The position numbers were made by a program, and so were the translations under genes. A DNA stretch of 64,000 nucleotides from Klenkia sesuvii. GTDB taxonomy: Bacteria > Actinomycetota > Actinomycetes > Mycobacteriales > Geodermatophilaceae. The notes beneath the pieces were generated by a model. The model did not search any database, was not told where the DNA came from, and was given only the letters and a program-made list of their open reading frames with translations. The stretch covers positions 124,001 to 188,000 of the forward strand of contig NZ_JBAPLU010000003.1 of the NCBI RefSeq assembly GCF_037083825.1. Direction: 5' to 3'. The first letter of the stretch is position 1; every line of letters starts with the position of its first letter. Positions 17,444 to 25,408 of the stretch are shown in pieces.

Positions 17444-18066
17444 CGCCGTCCTCCCTCGACCGCGGGGGTGCCCAGCGCGGCACCGGCGACGCCGCCCAGG
17501 GTCTCCTTCAACCGACGCATGCCGGCGAGCATGCGGGTCTTCACCGTGCCCAGCGGGGTGCCGGTCAGCACCGAGACCTCGCGCTGGGTGTAGCCGCCGT
17601 AGTAGGCCAGCGTCAGCGCCTCGCGCTGCGGGGCCGGCAGGGCCTGCAGGGCGGCCCGCACACGCTGGGACACCACCCGGTCGGCGGCCTCGTCCTCCAC
17701 GTCGCCGTGGGCCGTGGGCTCGGTCAACCGCAGGTCGTCCTCGGCCCGGGTCTGCCGGCGCCGGTGGCTCTCCTCGCGGCGCACGGCGTCGACGGCCTTG
17801 TGGTGCACCATCGCCAGCAGCCACGAGGCGACGGTGCCCCGGGCGCCGTCGAAGGCGGCCGGGTCCTTCCAGACCGCGAGGAAGACGTCCTGCACCACGT
17901 CCTCGGCGAGGGTGTCGTCACCCAGGACCCGACGGGCCAACGCGAACGCAGGACGGCGGAACCGGTCGTACAGGTCGTCGACGGCCCCCCGGTCGCCGGC
18001 ACGCACGCGGCGCAGCAGCTCGGCGTCGGCGGCCGCGTCGTCGGCGCGACGGGGAGGACGGGTCAT
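17440..18066 (-). CDS. ECF RNA polymerase sigma factor (SigK-like)
   Basis: 208 aa from ATG 18066 (MTRPPRRADD); a start three codons upstream at 18075 is also possible. Region 2 includes FALARRVLGDDTLAEDVVQDVFLAVW, region 4 ALPAPQREALTLAYYGGYTQREVSVLTG (split here by a normal helix-turn-helix) and GTVKTRMLAGMRRLKETL. The pairing with an RskA-type anti-sigma factor suggests the SigK/SigL group. Controlled genes are unknown from this window. Confidence 0.94.
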   Translation of the reverse strand: MTRPPRRADDAAADAELLRRVRAGDRGAVDDLYDRFRRPAFALARRVLGDDTLAEDVVQDVFLAVWKDPAAFDGARGTVASWLLAMVHHKAVDAVRREESHRRRQTRAEDDLRLTEPTAHGDVEDEAADRVVSQRVRAALQALPAPQREALTLAYYGGYTQREVSVLTGTPLGTVKTRMLAGMRRLKETLGGVAGAALGTPAVEGGRR

Positions 18067-18193
18067 GAGTCCCATGGTCACACGCGGTGTTCGCGACACG
18101 GGCGCTCCGCGGTTCACCGGCCCGCCCCGATCCCCCGACCGGGTAGGCGACCACCGGCCGTCACCGAACACCGGCCGCCGTCGTTGTCCGGGC

Positions 18194-18649
18194 ATGGTGA
18201 GTCCTCCCGCCCCGGGGTGCTCGGCCTCGGTGACGCTGCAGCTGGTCGGTCCGACGTCGTGGACCCAGCTCTCGGCGACCCTGGGCTACGACCCGCGCGA
18301 CCCCTTCGCCGTCCGCATCCGGTTCGGCGGCCGGCCGCGGGCCGGCGCACCCGACGACGGCGTGGAGTGGCTGGTCGCCCGCGACCTGCTGGCGTCCGGG
18401 TTGGGGCACCCCTGCGGCGACGGCGACGTCCGGCTGTGGCCGGCGCGGACGGCCGAGGACGTCCTCTTCCTGGAGCTGCGGGCCCCGTCCGGGCACGCCC
18501 TCTTCGAGCTCTCGCGCACCGCGCTGGCCGACTTCGTGGCCGCCACCGAGCAGCTCGTACCGCTGGGCCAGGAGTCCGACGTCGCGGACATGGGCCCCGA
18601 GCTGCACGCGCTGCTGCAGGGCGAGGGGCCCGACCTCGGCGGTCGGTGA
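18194..18649 (+). CDS. SsgA-family sporulation/cell-division regulator
   Basis: 151 aa from ATG 18194 (GTG 18197 also possible). The SsgA-like fold is recognised from LGYDPRDPFAVRIRFGG, VEWLVARDLLASGL, GDGDVRLWPA and VLFLELRAPSGHALFELSR. Streptomyces SsgA/SsgB position the FtsZ ring during sporulation division; in other actinobacteria the family has a less clear role in division or morphology. Divergent from the sigma operon, with 127 bp between. Confidence 0.88.
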   Translation: MVSPPAPGCSASVTLQLVGPTSWTQLSATLGYDPRDPFAVRIRFGGRPRAGAPDDGVEWLVARDLLASGLGHPCGDGDVRLWPARTAEDVLFLELRAPSGHALFELSRTALADFVAATEQLVPLGQESDVADMGPELHALLQGEGPDLGGR

Positions 18650-18742
18650 CCGTCTGACCTCGGTGTTCACCCCTCCGACACCCACCGGGGACCCCCCCCG
18701 TGCAGACCCCGTTCCGGGGTCGTCTACAGTTGTCCACGCACT

Positions 18743-18814
18743 GCGGATGTGGCTCAGTGGTAGAGCATCACCTTGCCAAGGTGAGGGTCGCGGGTTCGAA
18801 TCCCGTCATCCGCT
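18743..18814 (+). tRNA. tRNA-Gly (anticodon GCC)
   Basis: Acceptor GCGGATG/CATCCGC, D arm GCTCAGTGGTAGAGC, anticodon arm TCACC-TTGCCAA-GGTGA, T arm CGGGTTCGAATCCCG, no encoded CCA. A TACAGT hexamer at 18725-18730 is a candidate -10 for this three-tRNA cluster. Confidence 0.96.
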
Positions 18815-18853
18815 CGGAACCGGGCGTCGATCTTCGGATCGGCGCTCGTGTGC

Positions 18854-18924
18854 GGTGGAGTGGCCGAGAGGCGAGGCAACGGCCTGCAAAGCCGTCTACA
18901 CGGGTTCAAATCCCGTCTCCACCT
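18854..18924 (+). tRNA. tRNA-Cys (anticodon GCA)
   Basis: Acceptor GGTGGAG/CTCCACC, anticodon arm ACGGC-CTGCAAA-GCCGT, T arm CGGGTTCAAATCCCG; CCA not encoded. Middle gene of the Gly-Cys-Val cluster. Confidence 0.96.
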
Positions 18925-18971
18925 CGACGGCCCCCGGGCTCGCTCGAGGCGGGACGGGGCCAGCACGACGA

Positions 18972-19043
18972 GGGCGATTGGCGCAGCGGTAGCGCGCTTC
19001 CCTGACACGGAAGAGGTCACTGGTTCGATCCCAGTATCGCCCA
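18972..19043 (+). tRNA. tRNA-Val (anticodon GAC)
   Basis: Acceptor GGGCGAT/ATCGCCC, anticodon arm CTTCC-CTGACAC-GGAAG, T arm CTGGTTCGATCCCAG, discriminator A, CCA not encoded. The 3' half and flank (19010-19044) are an exact inverted copy of 15957-15991 in tRNA-Val(CAC). Confidence 0.96.
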
Positions 19044-19052
19044 CAGCACGAA

Positions 19053-19086
19053 CGAAGGCCCCGGAGCGTCCGCTCCGGGGCCTTCG
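19053..19086. terminator. Hairpin ending the tRNA cluster
   Basis: Perfect arms CGAAGGCCCCGGAGC and GCTCCGGGGCCTTCG with a 4-nt loop, followed by TCG. It lies between the plus-strand tRNAs and the 3' end of minus-strand coaE, so it may serve both. Confidence 0.85.
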
Positions 19087-19105
19087 TCGTCCCACCCCTG
19101 GCCCG

Positions 19106-19699
19106 TCAGCGGAGCGGTGCCACGCGGTCCCCCCAGAACCTGTCCACCTGCGCCGCCAGCTCCGCGCGGCTGCCGGCGTTGGTCAGCACGACGTCGGCCA
19201 CGGCCGCCCGCTCCTCGTCGGTGGCCTGACCGGCGATGCGGGCCCGGGCATCGGCCTCCGGGGTGCCGCGCTCGGCCAGCCGCGCCAGCCGGACGTCGAG
19301 CGGTGCCTGCACCACCACCACGAGGTCGAAGGTGCCCGCCTGGCCGGTCTCCACGAGCAGCGGGACGTCCTGCACGACCACCGCGTCGGGGGGTGCTGCG
19401 GCCACCAGCTCAGCGGCCCGGGCCCGCACCAGCGGGTGCACCACCGCGTCGAGCCGAGCACGCTGCTGCGGGTCGGCGAACACGACCGCGGCCAGGGCCG
19501 GCCGGTCCAGTGCCCCCTGCGGCGTCAGCACCTGCGGCCCGAACGCCTCGACGACGGCGGCCAACCCCGGGGTCCCCGGTTCGACCACCTCGCGCGCGAT
19601 CTGGTCGGCGTCCACCAGGTGGGCCCCCCGTTCCACCAGCAGAGCGGCCACGGTGCTCTTGCCCGACCCGATGCCCCCGGTCAACCCGATCCTCAGCAC
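19106..19699 (-). CDS. coaE: Dephospho-CoA kinase
   Basis: Last step of coenzyme A synthesis. 197 aa from GTG 19699 (VLRIGLTGGIGSGKS), chosen because the P-loop GGIGSGKST must be near the N-terminus and GAGGG precedes it. Further motifs: LVDADQIAREVVEPG (catalytic Asp), VVHPLVRAR, VVQDVPLLVETG, and the lid with RLARLAERG. This copy lacks the C-terminal GrpB-like extension of mycobacterial CoaE. Confidence 0.95.
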   Translation of the reverse strand: MLRIGLTGGIGSGKSTVAALLVERGAHLVDADQIAREVVEPGTPGLAAVVEAFGPQVLTPQGALDRPALAAVVFADPQQRARLDAVVHPLVRARAAELVAAAPPDAVVVQDVPLLVETGQAGTFDLVVVVQAPLDVRLARLAERGTPEADARARIAGQATDEERAAVADVVLTNAGSRAELAAQVDRFWGDRVAPLR

Positions 19700-19888
19700 C
19701 CGAGGACCCTCGCACATCCCCCCGTCCGCGGCGATCGTGACCGCCCACGGGTAACGATTCGGTGACGGTGCGTCCAGATGCCCCAGCAGCCCGGCGCGTC
19801 GCACCAGTCCCACGAGTCACACGACCTACGTTCTGCAGCGACGCCCTCCCCTCGTCGGGGGCGCCACCGCAGAGAGGTAGGCACGACC

Positions 19889-20161
19889 ATGTCCCGTTCC
19901 ACGTCGCCGGAGTCCCTGCCGGCCGCCGCCGGCCGCCGCACTCCCGGTCGGCACCGGCTCGACCTGCCCGGTGGCGTGCGCTGCTCGCAGCTGCCCGCCG
20001 TGGCTGCTCGGCTGGAGCGGTCCAGCACCCCGCGCACGGGTCTGCTGGCCCTGCTGCGCGCCCTGCTGCCCTCGGTGCCGGCCGGTCGGCACACCTGGGA
20101 CTTCCTGGACAACGCCGGCGGCCGCCCGCGGACCGCGTTCGCCATCATCCTCAGCCTGTAG
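19889..20161 (+). CDS. Small protein of unknown function
   Basis: 90 aa from ATG 19889, with AGAGAGG about 10 nt upstream. Composition Arg/Leu/Pro-rich; a conserved-looking middle part reads DLPGGVRCSQLPAVAARLE and the end is TAFAIILSL. No signal peptide or known motif recognised. Alone on the plus strand, divergent from coaE (189-bp gap) and convergent with the lipoprotein gene, ending 14 bp from it. It could be a spurious reading frame in GC-rich DNA, though the ribosome site supports it. Confidence 0.5.
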   Translation: MSRSTSPESLPAAAGRRTPGRHRLDLPGGVRCSQLPAVAARLERSSTPRTGLLALLRALLPSVPAGRHTWDFLDNAGGRPRTAFAIILSL

Positions 20162-20175
20162 AGCCGCCGACCGGC

Positions 20176-20943
20176 TCAGCCGGTTGCGCTGCTCGTCGAC
20201 GTCCCCGCAGGCCGGCCGGTCTGCGGGGACGTCGTCGTCCGGGCCTCGGAGCCGACGGACGTGCCGGTGCCCGCGCCGAGCGCGGCCGCGGCCAGTTGCT
20301 CCAGCGCCGCGCGGGTGGCCGCGGCGTCGAGCAGGCCGGGCACCAGGGTGAGGCTGACGGTGCGCTCCGCGAGCGTCGCCACGAGCGTGGTGTCCGCGGC
20401 CCCGGCGAAGAGCACGGCCTGCGCCCCCGGGACCGTGGCTGACCCGGCGGTCACGCCCTGGCCCTGCCGGGCCGCGACGACCGCCGCGACGCGATCGGTG
20501 GCCGCACCGGGGTCGGTGTAGGTCAGCAGCGACACCTCGAGCAGGGGGTCGCTGGCCCCGGCCGTCGCGGTGGCGGGAGTCACCCCGAAACCGCACGTGA
20601 CGCGCCCGGTGCGGCCGATGGAGGGCTCGGGCAGACCGACCACGTAGGTGCTGGTGCCCGGGAGCCGGGCACCCAGCGCGGCGTCCAGCTGCGCGGTGCT
20701 GAGCAGGTCGGTGCACGTGGCCGGCAGCTCCACGGCGGCCGCGGTGGTCGCCGCGGTCGTGCTGGCCGTGGTGGCCGACGACGGGGCCGACGACGGGACG
20801 GACGACGTCGTCGCCGGGGCCGAGGTCCCGGCGAAGCCGGTGCACCCACCGAGGACCAGCACGCCCGCCAGCCCCACCGCGCCCACCAGCCCCACCGACG
20901 ACAGTGCGCCGCCCACCCGGGTGGGTGGACGGCGCACGGTCAT
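20176..20943 (-). CDS. Putative lipoprotein (DUF3558-like)
   Basis: 255 aa from ATG 20943. Lipoprotein signal with lipobox LVLGGC (Cys at about 34), a Ser/Thr/Ala-rich linker of about 40 residues, then a folded domain (CTDLLSTAQLDAALGARLPG ... RVTCGFGV ... VPGAQAVLFAGAADTTLVATL) with two Cys that could form a disulfide, like DUF3558 lipoproteins. The Ser/Thr-rich C-terminus contains a strong hairpin in the DNA. Surface-exposed; role unknown. Confidence 0.75.
   Translation of the reverse strand: MTVRRPPTRVGGALSSVGLVGAVGLAGVLVLGGCTGFAGTSAPATTSSVPSSAPSSATTASTTAATTAAAVELPATCTDLLSTAQLDAALGARLPGTSTYVVGLPEPSIGRTGRVTCGFGVTPATATAGASDPLLEVSLLTYTDPGAATDRVAAVVAARQGQGVTAGSATVPGAQAVLFAGAADTTLVATLAERTVSLTLVPGLLDAAATRAALEQLAAAALGAGTGTSVGSEARTTTSPQTGRPAGTSTSSATG
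20198..20233. terminator. Hairpin within the lipoprotein 3' coding end
   Basis: Arms GACGTCCCCGCAG and CTGCGGGGACGTC around the 10-nt palindromic loop GCCGGCCGGT. Placed 37 bp beyond the convergent small gene, it may end that plus-strand transcript; whether it also affects the lipoprotein mRNA is unclear. Confidence 0.5.
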
Positions 20944-20955
20944 GCGGTCAGCAGG

Positions 20956-22446
20956 TCACTCGCCGCCGGCGAGCTTCGCCCGCAGCGCGGCCAGCGCCTC
21001 GTCGGAGGCCAGCGTGCCGCCGCCGGAGGAACCGGTGCTGGCGGCCGGACCGGAGTCCGAGGTGGCCGCGTCGCTGGAGTAGCTGCCACCGGCCGCAGCC
21101 TCGGCGTCGGCCTCGCGGGCCGCGACGATCTGCTTCTGGTGCGCCTCGAAGCGGGCCTGGGCCTCGGCGTACTGCCGCTCCCAGGTCTCGCGGGCCTCCT
21201 CGTAGCCCTCGAGCCACTCGCCGGTCTCGGAGTCGAAGCCCTCGGGGTACACGTAGTTCCCCTGCTCGTCGTACGAGGCGGCCATGCCGTAGGCGGCCGG
21301 GTCGAACTGGTCGTCCTCGGCGATGACGCCCTCGTTGGCCTGCTTCAGCGACAGCGAGATGCGACGACGGTCGAGGTCGATGTCGATGACCTTGACCAGG
21401 ATCTCGTCGCCGACCTGGGCGACCTGCTCGGGGATCTCCACGTGGCGCTCGGCCAGCTCCGAGATGTGCACCAGGCCCTCGATGCCCTCGTCCACGCGCA
21501 CGAACGCACCGAAGGGCACCAGCTTGGTGACCTTGCCGGGCACGACCTGCCCGATCTGGTGCGTGCGGGCGAACTGCCGCCACGGGTCCTCCTGGGTCGC
21601 CTTCAGCGACAGGGAGACGCGCTCGCGGTCCAGGTCGACGTCGAGGACCTCGACGGTGACCTCCTGGCCGACCTCGACGACCTCGGACGGGTGGTCGATG
21701 TGCTTCCAGGACAGCTCGGAGACGTGCACCAGGCCGTCGACGCCGCCCAGGTCCACGAACGCACCGAAGTTGACGATCGAGGAGACCTGCCCGGTGCGGA
21801 CCTGGCCCTTGGCCAGCTTGTTGAGGAACTCGCTGCGCACCTCGGACTGGGTCTGCTCCAGCCACTGGCGGCGGGACAGCACCACGTTGTTGCGGTTCTT
21901 GTCCAGCTCGATGATCTTGGCCTCGAGCTCGCGGCCCACGTAGGGCTGCAGGTCGCGGACGCGGCGCATCTCGACCAGCGAGGCGGGGAGGAACCCGCGC
22001 AGGCCGATGTCGAGGATCAGGCCGCCCTTGACGACCTCGATGACGGTGCCGGTGACGACCTCGTCGGCTTCCTTCTTCGCCTCGATCGTGCCCCAGGCGC
22101 GCTCGTACTGCGCGCGCTTCTTGGACAGGATCAGACGGCCTTCCTTGTCCTCCTTCTGGAGGACGAGGGCTTCCACCTCGTCGCCGACGGTGACGACCTC
22201 GTTGGGGTCGACGTCGTGCTTGATGGACAGCTCGCGCGAGGGGATGACGCCCTCGGTCTTGTAGCCGATGTCCAGCAGCACCTCGTCGCGGTCGACCTTG
22301 ACGATGACGCCCTCGACGATGTCGCCGTCGTTGAAGTACTTGATCGTCTGGTCGATGGCCGCGAGGAAGTCCTCGGCGGTGCCGATGTCGTTGATGGCGA
22401 CCTGCGGCGTGGAGGTGCTGTCGGGACGGACCTGGGTGGAGGTCAT
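20956..22446 (-). CDS. rpsA: 30S ribosomal protein S1
   Basis: 496 aa from ATG 22446. Four S1 RNA-binding repeats: residues about 35-105 (GDIVEGVIVKVDRDEVLLDI), 122-190 (VTGTVIEVVKGGLILDIGLRG), 208-278 (GQVRTGQVSSIVNFGAFVDL) and 293-365 (GQVVPGKVTKLVPFGAFV), as is usual for high-GC Gram-positives (six in E. coli). The acidic C-terminal part (EGFDSETGEWLEGYEEARETWERQ) ends in DEALAALRAKLAGGE. A TACGAT hexamer at 22583-22588 is a candidate -10, leaving a leader of about 130 nt. Confidence 0.97.
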   Translation of the reverse strand: MTSTQVRPDSTSTPQVAINDIGTAEDFLAAIDQTIKYFNDGDIVEGVIVKVDRDEVLLDIGYKTEGVIPSRELSIKHDVDPNEVVTVGDEVEALVLQKEDKEGRLILSKKRAQYERAWGTIEAKKEADEVVTGTVIEVVKGGLILDIGLRGFLPASLVEMRRVRDLQPYVGRELEAKIIELDKNRNNVVLSRRQWLEQTQSEVRSEFLNKLAKGQVRTGQVSSIVNFGAFVDLGGVDGLVHVSELSWKHIDHPSEVVEVGQEVTVEVLDVDLDRERVSLSLKATQEDPWRQFARTHQIGQVVPGKVTKLVPFGAFVRVDEGIEGLVHISELAERHVEIPEQVAQVGDEILVKVIDIDLDRRRISLSLKQANEGVIAEDDQFDPAAYGMAASYDEQGNYVYPEGFDSETGEWLEGYEEARETWERQYAEAQARFEAHQKQIVAAREADAEAAAGGSYSSDAATSDSGPAASTGSSGGGTLASDEALAALRAKLAGGE

Positions 22447-22582
22447 GTGGTCGGTAGCTCCGGACGGGGGGTGTGGAGGGACAGGGACGCACCCCGGCCG
22501 GGGAGGACCGGGGAGGGTTGTGCGGGAGAGGTGACGCGGTGACCCGCGAGGGGTCGCACCGCAGACCTCGGGCGCAAGGCCC

Positions 22583-22588
22583 ATCGTA
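22583..22588 (-). promoter_or_regulatory. Candidate -10 element of rpsA
   Basis: Minus-strand TACGAT in the 197-bp divergent gap between rpsA and the methyltransferase gene; TGGACC about 19 nt upstream is a weak -35. Implies a leader of about 130 nt. Confidence 0.4.
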
Positions 22589-22643
22589 CGTACCCCGGCC
22601 GGGCGGGTCCACCACCGGCCCGGTGACGTGCCACGATGCCCGG

Positions 22644-23480
22644 ATGCCTGCGCCGCTGCCCCTCGCCACCGACGGCTACCCGCGCGCCGGCGGGGTCGAG
22701 CGCCGCCCGGTCGCCGAGCAGGAGTCGGTGCGGGCCAACCGTGGTTGGTGGGACGCCGCGGCCCCGGCCTACCTGGCCGAGCACGGCGACGACCTGGGCG
22801 AGGCCGACTTCCTCTGGGGCCCCGAGGGCCTGCGGGAGTCCGAGGCCGGCCTGCTCGGCGACGTCGTCGGGCGGCGGGTGCTCGAGGTCGGGTGCGGTTC
22901 GGCCCCCTGCGCCCGGTGGCTGACCGCGGCCGGCGCCTCGGTGGTCGCCCTGGACCTCTCGGCCGGCATGCTCGCACGTGCGGCCCAGCTCAACACCAGC
23001 ACCGGCCTGACCCCGTCCCTGCTGCAGGCCGACGTCGGCGCGCTGCCGCTGGCCGACGGCAGCGTCGACCTGGCGTGCTCGGCCTTCGGCGGGCTGCCGT
23101 TCGTCGCCGATGCCCGCGGCGCGCTGCGCGAGGTGGCCCGCGTCCTGCGTCCCGGGGGGCGCTTCGTGGCGTCGGTGAACCACCCGCTGCGGTGGCCCTT
23201 CCCCGACTCCCCCGACCCGGCCGACCTGACCGTCGTGGGCTCCTACTTCGACCGCACGCCCTACGTGGAGACCGACGGCGCGGGTGCCGTCGTCTACGTC
23301 GAGCACCACCGCACGGTCGGTGACTGGGTGCGTGACGTGGTCGCCGCCGGCTTCGGGCTCACCGACCTGGTCGAGCCCGAGTGGACGCCCGGGCGCACCG
23401 AGACGTGGGGGCAGTGGTCCCCGGCGCGCGGCGCCCTGGTGCCCGGGACGCTCGTGCTGGTGTGCGACCTGCCCGGCTGA
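22644..23480 (+). CDS. SAM-dependent class I methyltransferase
   Basis: 278 aa from ATG 22644. SAM-binding motif I VLEVGCGSAPCARWL, acidic end of strand 2 VVALDLSAGML, motif II-III LLQADVGALPLADGSVDLA and VARVLRPGGRF. N-terminal NRGWWDAAAPAYLAEHG resembles the Ubie/MenG-like methyltransferases next to rpsA in other actinobacteria. Substrate unknown. CACGAT lies 6 nt before the ATG, so transcription could start at the ATG (leaderless). Convergent with the hydrolase, 10 bp apart. Confidence 0.9.
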   Translation: MPAPLPLATDGYPRAGGVERRPVAEQESVRANRGWWDAAAPAYLAEHGDDLGEADFLWGPEGLRESEAGLLGDVVGRRVLEVGCGSAPCARWLTAAGASVVALDLSAGMLARAAQLNTSTGLTPSLLQADVGALPLADGSVDLACSAFGGLPFVADARGALREVARVLRPGGRFVASVNHPLRWPFPDSPDPADLTVVGSYFDRTPYVETDGAGAVVYVEHHRTVGDWVRDVVAAGFGLTDLVEPEWTPGRTETWGQWSPARGALVPGTLVLVCDLPG

Positions 23481-23490
23481 CCCGACCGGC

Positions 23491-25125
23491 TCACCCCACG
23501 GGCAGGACGAGGCGGGACGCGCCCTCGGCGACGGCGACGGTGCGGGTGCTGGCCACGGTGCGCACGGCGGTCTCCGGTGGCTCGCCGGTGCCGGTGTTGC
23601 GCGCCCAGTGCGGGTGCGAGGACCCGGCGACCACGAGCCGCAGCCGGGCACCGGCCGGGAAGCGGTGGGCGACCGGGTCGAGCTCCAGCCGCACCAGCCC
23701 GCCGTCCGGGGTGGTGGCGTCGTCGCCGGGGACCAGGCGGACGTAGCCGTCGCTGACGTTGCGGGAGCGGCCTCGGCGGTCGACCTGCGAGAGCCGGACG
23801 GCGACGTCGACGTGCGCGACGTCGGTGCCGTGCACGAGCTCCACGACCGGCGTCCCCAGCACCTCGAGGTCGGCGGGCAACGGGTCGGACACCCAGCTGG
23901 CGACGTCGTCGCGGGCAGCGAGGGCGGTGTCGTCGCGGTAGCCGCCGCTGCGGTCGTCCAGCAGGCGGCCGCCGATGCTGGGGGTGGGCACGGCGGGGTC
24001 GCTGCGGAAGGTGACCGCCGGGGCGTCGGGGCCGGCGGGCGCCTGGGCGAGTCGGGCGCGGTCGGCGAGGAAGAAGGTGCGGTCGACGGTGGCCGGCGGC
24101 CAGTCGGGCAGGTGGCGCCACTCGCCGGCCCCGGTGACGTGCACGTGGACCCGTGCGGGCCGGCGGCGCGTCCCGGTGCCGGCGAGGTGCTCGCCGAGCC
24201 AGTCGAGGGACTCCCGGGTGATCAGCCCACCACCCTTGGACAGGGTCTCCACGTGGGTCCAGGGACCCACCGTCAGGGCGACGTCGGCACCCGCATCCCT
24301 CAACCTCTGGTACTGGTCGAGGGTCTGCTCGAGGAAGAGGTCCTGCCAGCCGCCGACGAGCAGCACCGGCACCCGGGGGCGGTCCAGGGCCCGCTCGAGC
24401 TGCACCGGCTCCCACCACGGGTCGCGGCGGTCGGGGTGGGCGACCCAGTCGCGGTACCAGGGGGCACGACCGGCGAGCAGCCGCTCACCGGCGTCACCGA
24501 GGGGCAGCGCGTCGAGGGCCGGGCCCAGCCGGCGGGCGGCCGTGGCCTGGCGCACCAAGCGGCGCAGGCGGCCGGGGTCCTCCTGGTGGGCGACCATGTC
24601 GCTCCAGCCCAGGAAGTCGTTGACGGTGAAGGCGCCGGTGCCCCAGGTCGCCCGGGCGAAGTCGTGCGGCCCGACCAGGACGACGGAGGCCACCAGCTCG
24701 TCGGGCGGGTCGGCCAGCAGCGCCCACTGGGTGAAGCCGAGGTAGGAGAGGCCGACGGTGCCGAACGTGCCGGTGAACCAGGGCTGCTCGCGCAGCCAGG
24801 CCACGGTGTCGGCGCCGTCGTCGACCTCGCGGAACATGGGCTCGAAGTCCTCGCCCGAGCCGAAGGTGCCGCGCACGCTCTCGAGGATCACCTGGTAGCC
24901 GCGGGCGGCGTAGGCGGTGGCGAACAGCAGGGAGAACGGGAACGCCCGCCCGTAGGGCCCCCGCACCAGCAGGGTCCCGAGCGGGGGTCCGTCGGGCACG
25001 TACCGGTCGGCGACCAGCTCGACGCCGTCGCGCATGGGGACCCTCAACCCGCGCTCGACGGTGTACCCGGTGGTGGCCGGCGGTAGCCGGAGCACCCGCG
25101 ACGCGATGCGGTCGACGATCCCCAT
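23491..25125 (-). CDS. CocE/NonD family hydrolase (X-Pro dipeptidyl-peptidase-like)
   Basis: 544 aa from ATG 25125. Alpha/beta hydrolase with nucleophile Ser in TVGLSYLGFTQW (GxSYxG), other conserved parts VRGPYGRAFPFSLLFATAYAARG in the N-terminal part (shown here only in outline), LLVGGWQDLFLEQTL (acid) and LTVGPWTHVETL (His). The C-terminal jelly-roll domain (from about residue 330) is typical of PepX_C. Family members cleave esters, acyl-aryl bonds or peptides; substrate unknown. No signal peptide. Lies downstream of polA but with 283 bp between. Confidence 0.93.
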   Translation of the reverse strand: MGIVDRIASRVLRLPPATTGYTVERGLRVPMRDGVELVADRYVPDGPPLGTLLVRGPYGRAFPFSLLFATAYAARGYQVILESVRGTFGSGEDFEPMFREVDDGADTVAWLREQPWFTGTFGTVGLSYLGFTQWALLADPPDELVASVVLVGPHDFARATWGTGAFTVNDFLGWSDMVAHQEDPGRLRRLVRQATAARRLGPALDALPLGDAGERLLAGRAPWYRDWVAHPDRRDPWWEPVQLERALDRPRVPVLLVGGWQDLFLEQTLDQYQRLRDAGADVALTVGPWTHVETLSKGGGLITRESLDWLGEHLAGTGTRRRPARVHVHVTGAGEWRHLPDWPPATVDRTFFLADRARLAQAPAGPDAPAVTFRSDPAVPTPSIGGRLLDDRSGGYRDDTALAARDDVASWVSDPLPADLEVLGTPVVELVHGTDVAHVDVAVRLSQVDRRGRSRNVSDGYVRLVPGDDATTPDGGLVRLELDPVAHRFPAGARLRLVVAGSSHPHWARNTGTGEPPETAVRTVASTRTVAVAEGASRLVLPVG

Positions 25126-25408
25126 GCCCGCATCCTGCCCCGCGAGCCGGTGCCGGCGCGCGTCCCCGCCCCGCGGGAGGCGGGGATCCACCCGGCGCGA
25201 GGCGAGGACCCACCCGAGACCGGTGCACACTGAGTTCGGGGTTCGCGGGCCCTCAGTGCAGGTCATGGCCCCTCGAACCCCGAACTCGAGGGACAACAGC
25301 TCCGGCACCCAGCCGGCCGGGCGACGCAAGGGGGCGCGGGAGCAGCGCCGCTCGTCGCGCCAGGGGCACGGCCGTTGGCCGCGGTGCGATCCGGAGGATC
25401 GCGATGTC
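25126..25408. other. Intergenic region polA/hydrolase with nested inverted repeats
   Basis: No gene seen. A perfect 14-bp inverted repeat (25232-25245 and 25274-25287, arms GAGTTCGGGGTTCG and CGAACCCCGAACTC) with a 28-nt spacer overlaps a second one (CACTGAG 25228-25234, CTCAGTG 25252-25258), so the two stems are mutually exclusive. Possible roles: polA terminator or a regulated leader of the hydrolase gene. Confidence 0.6.
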
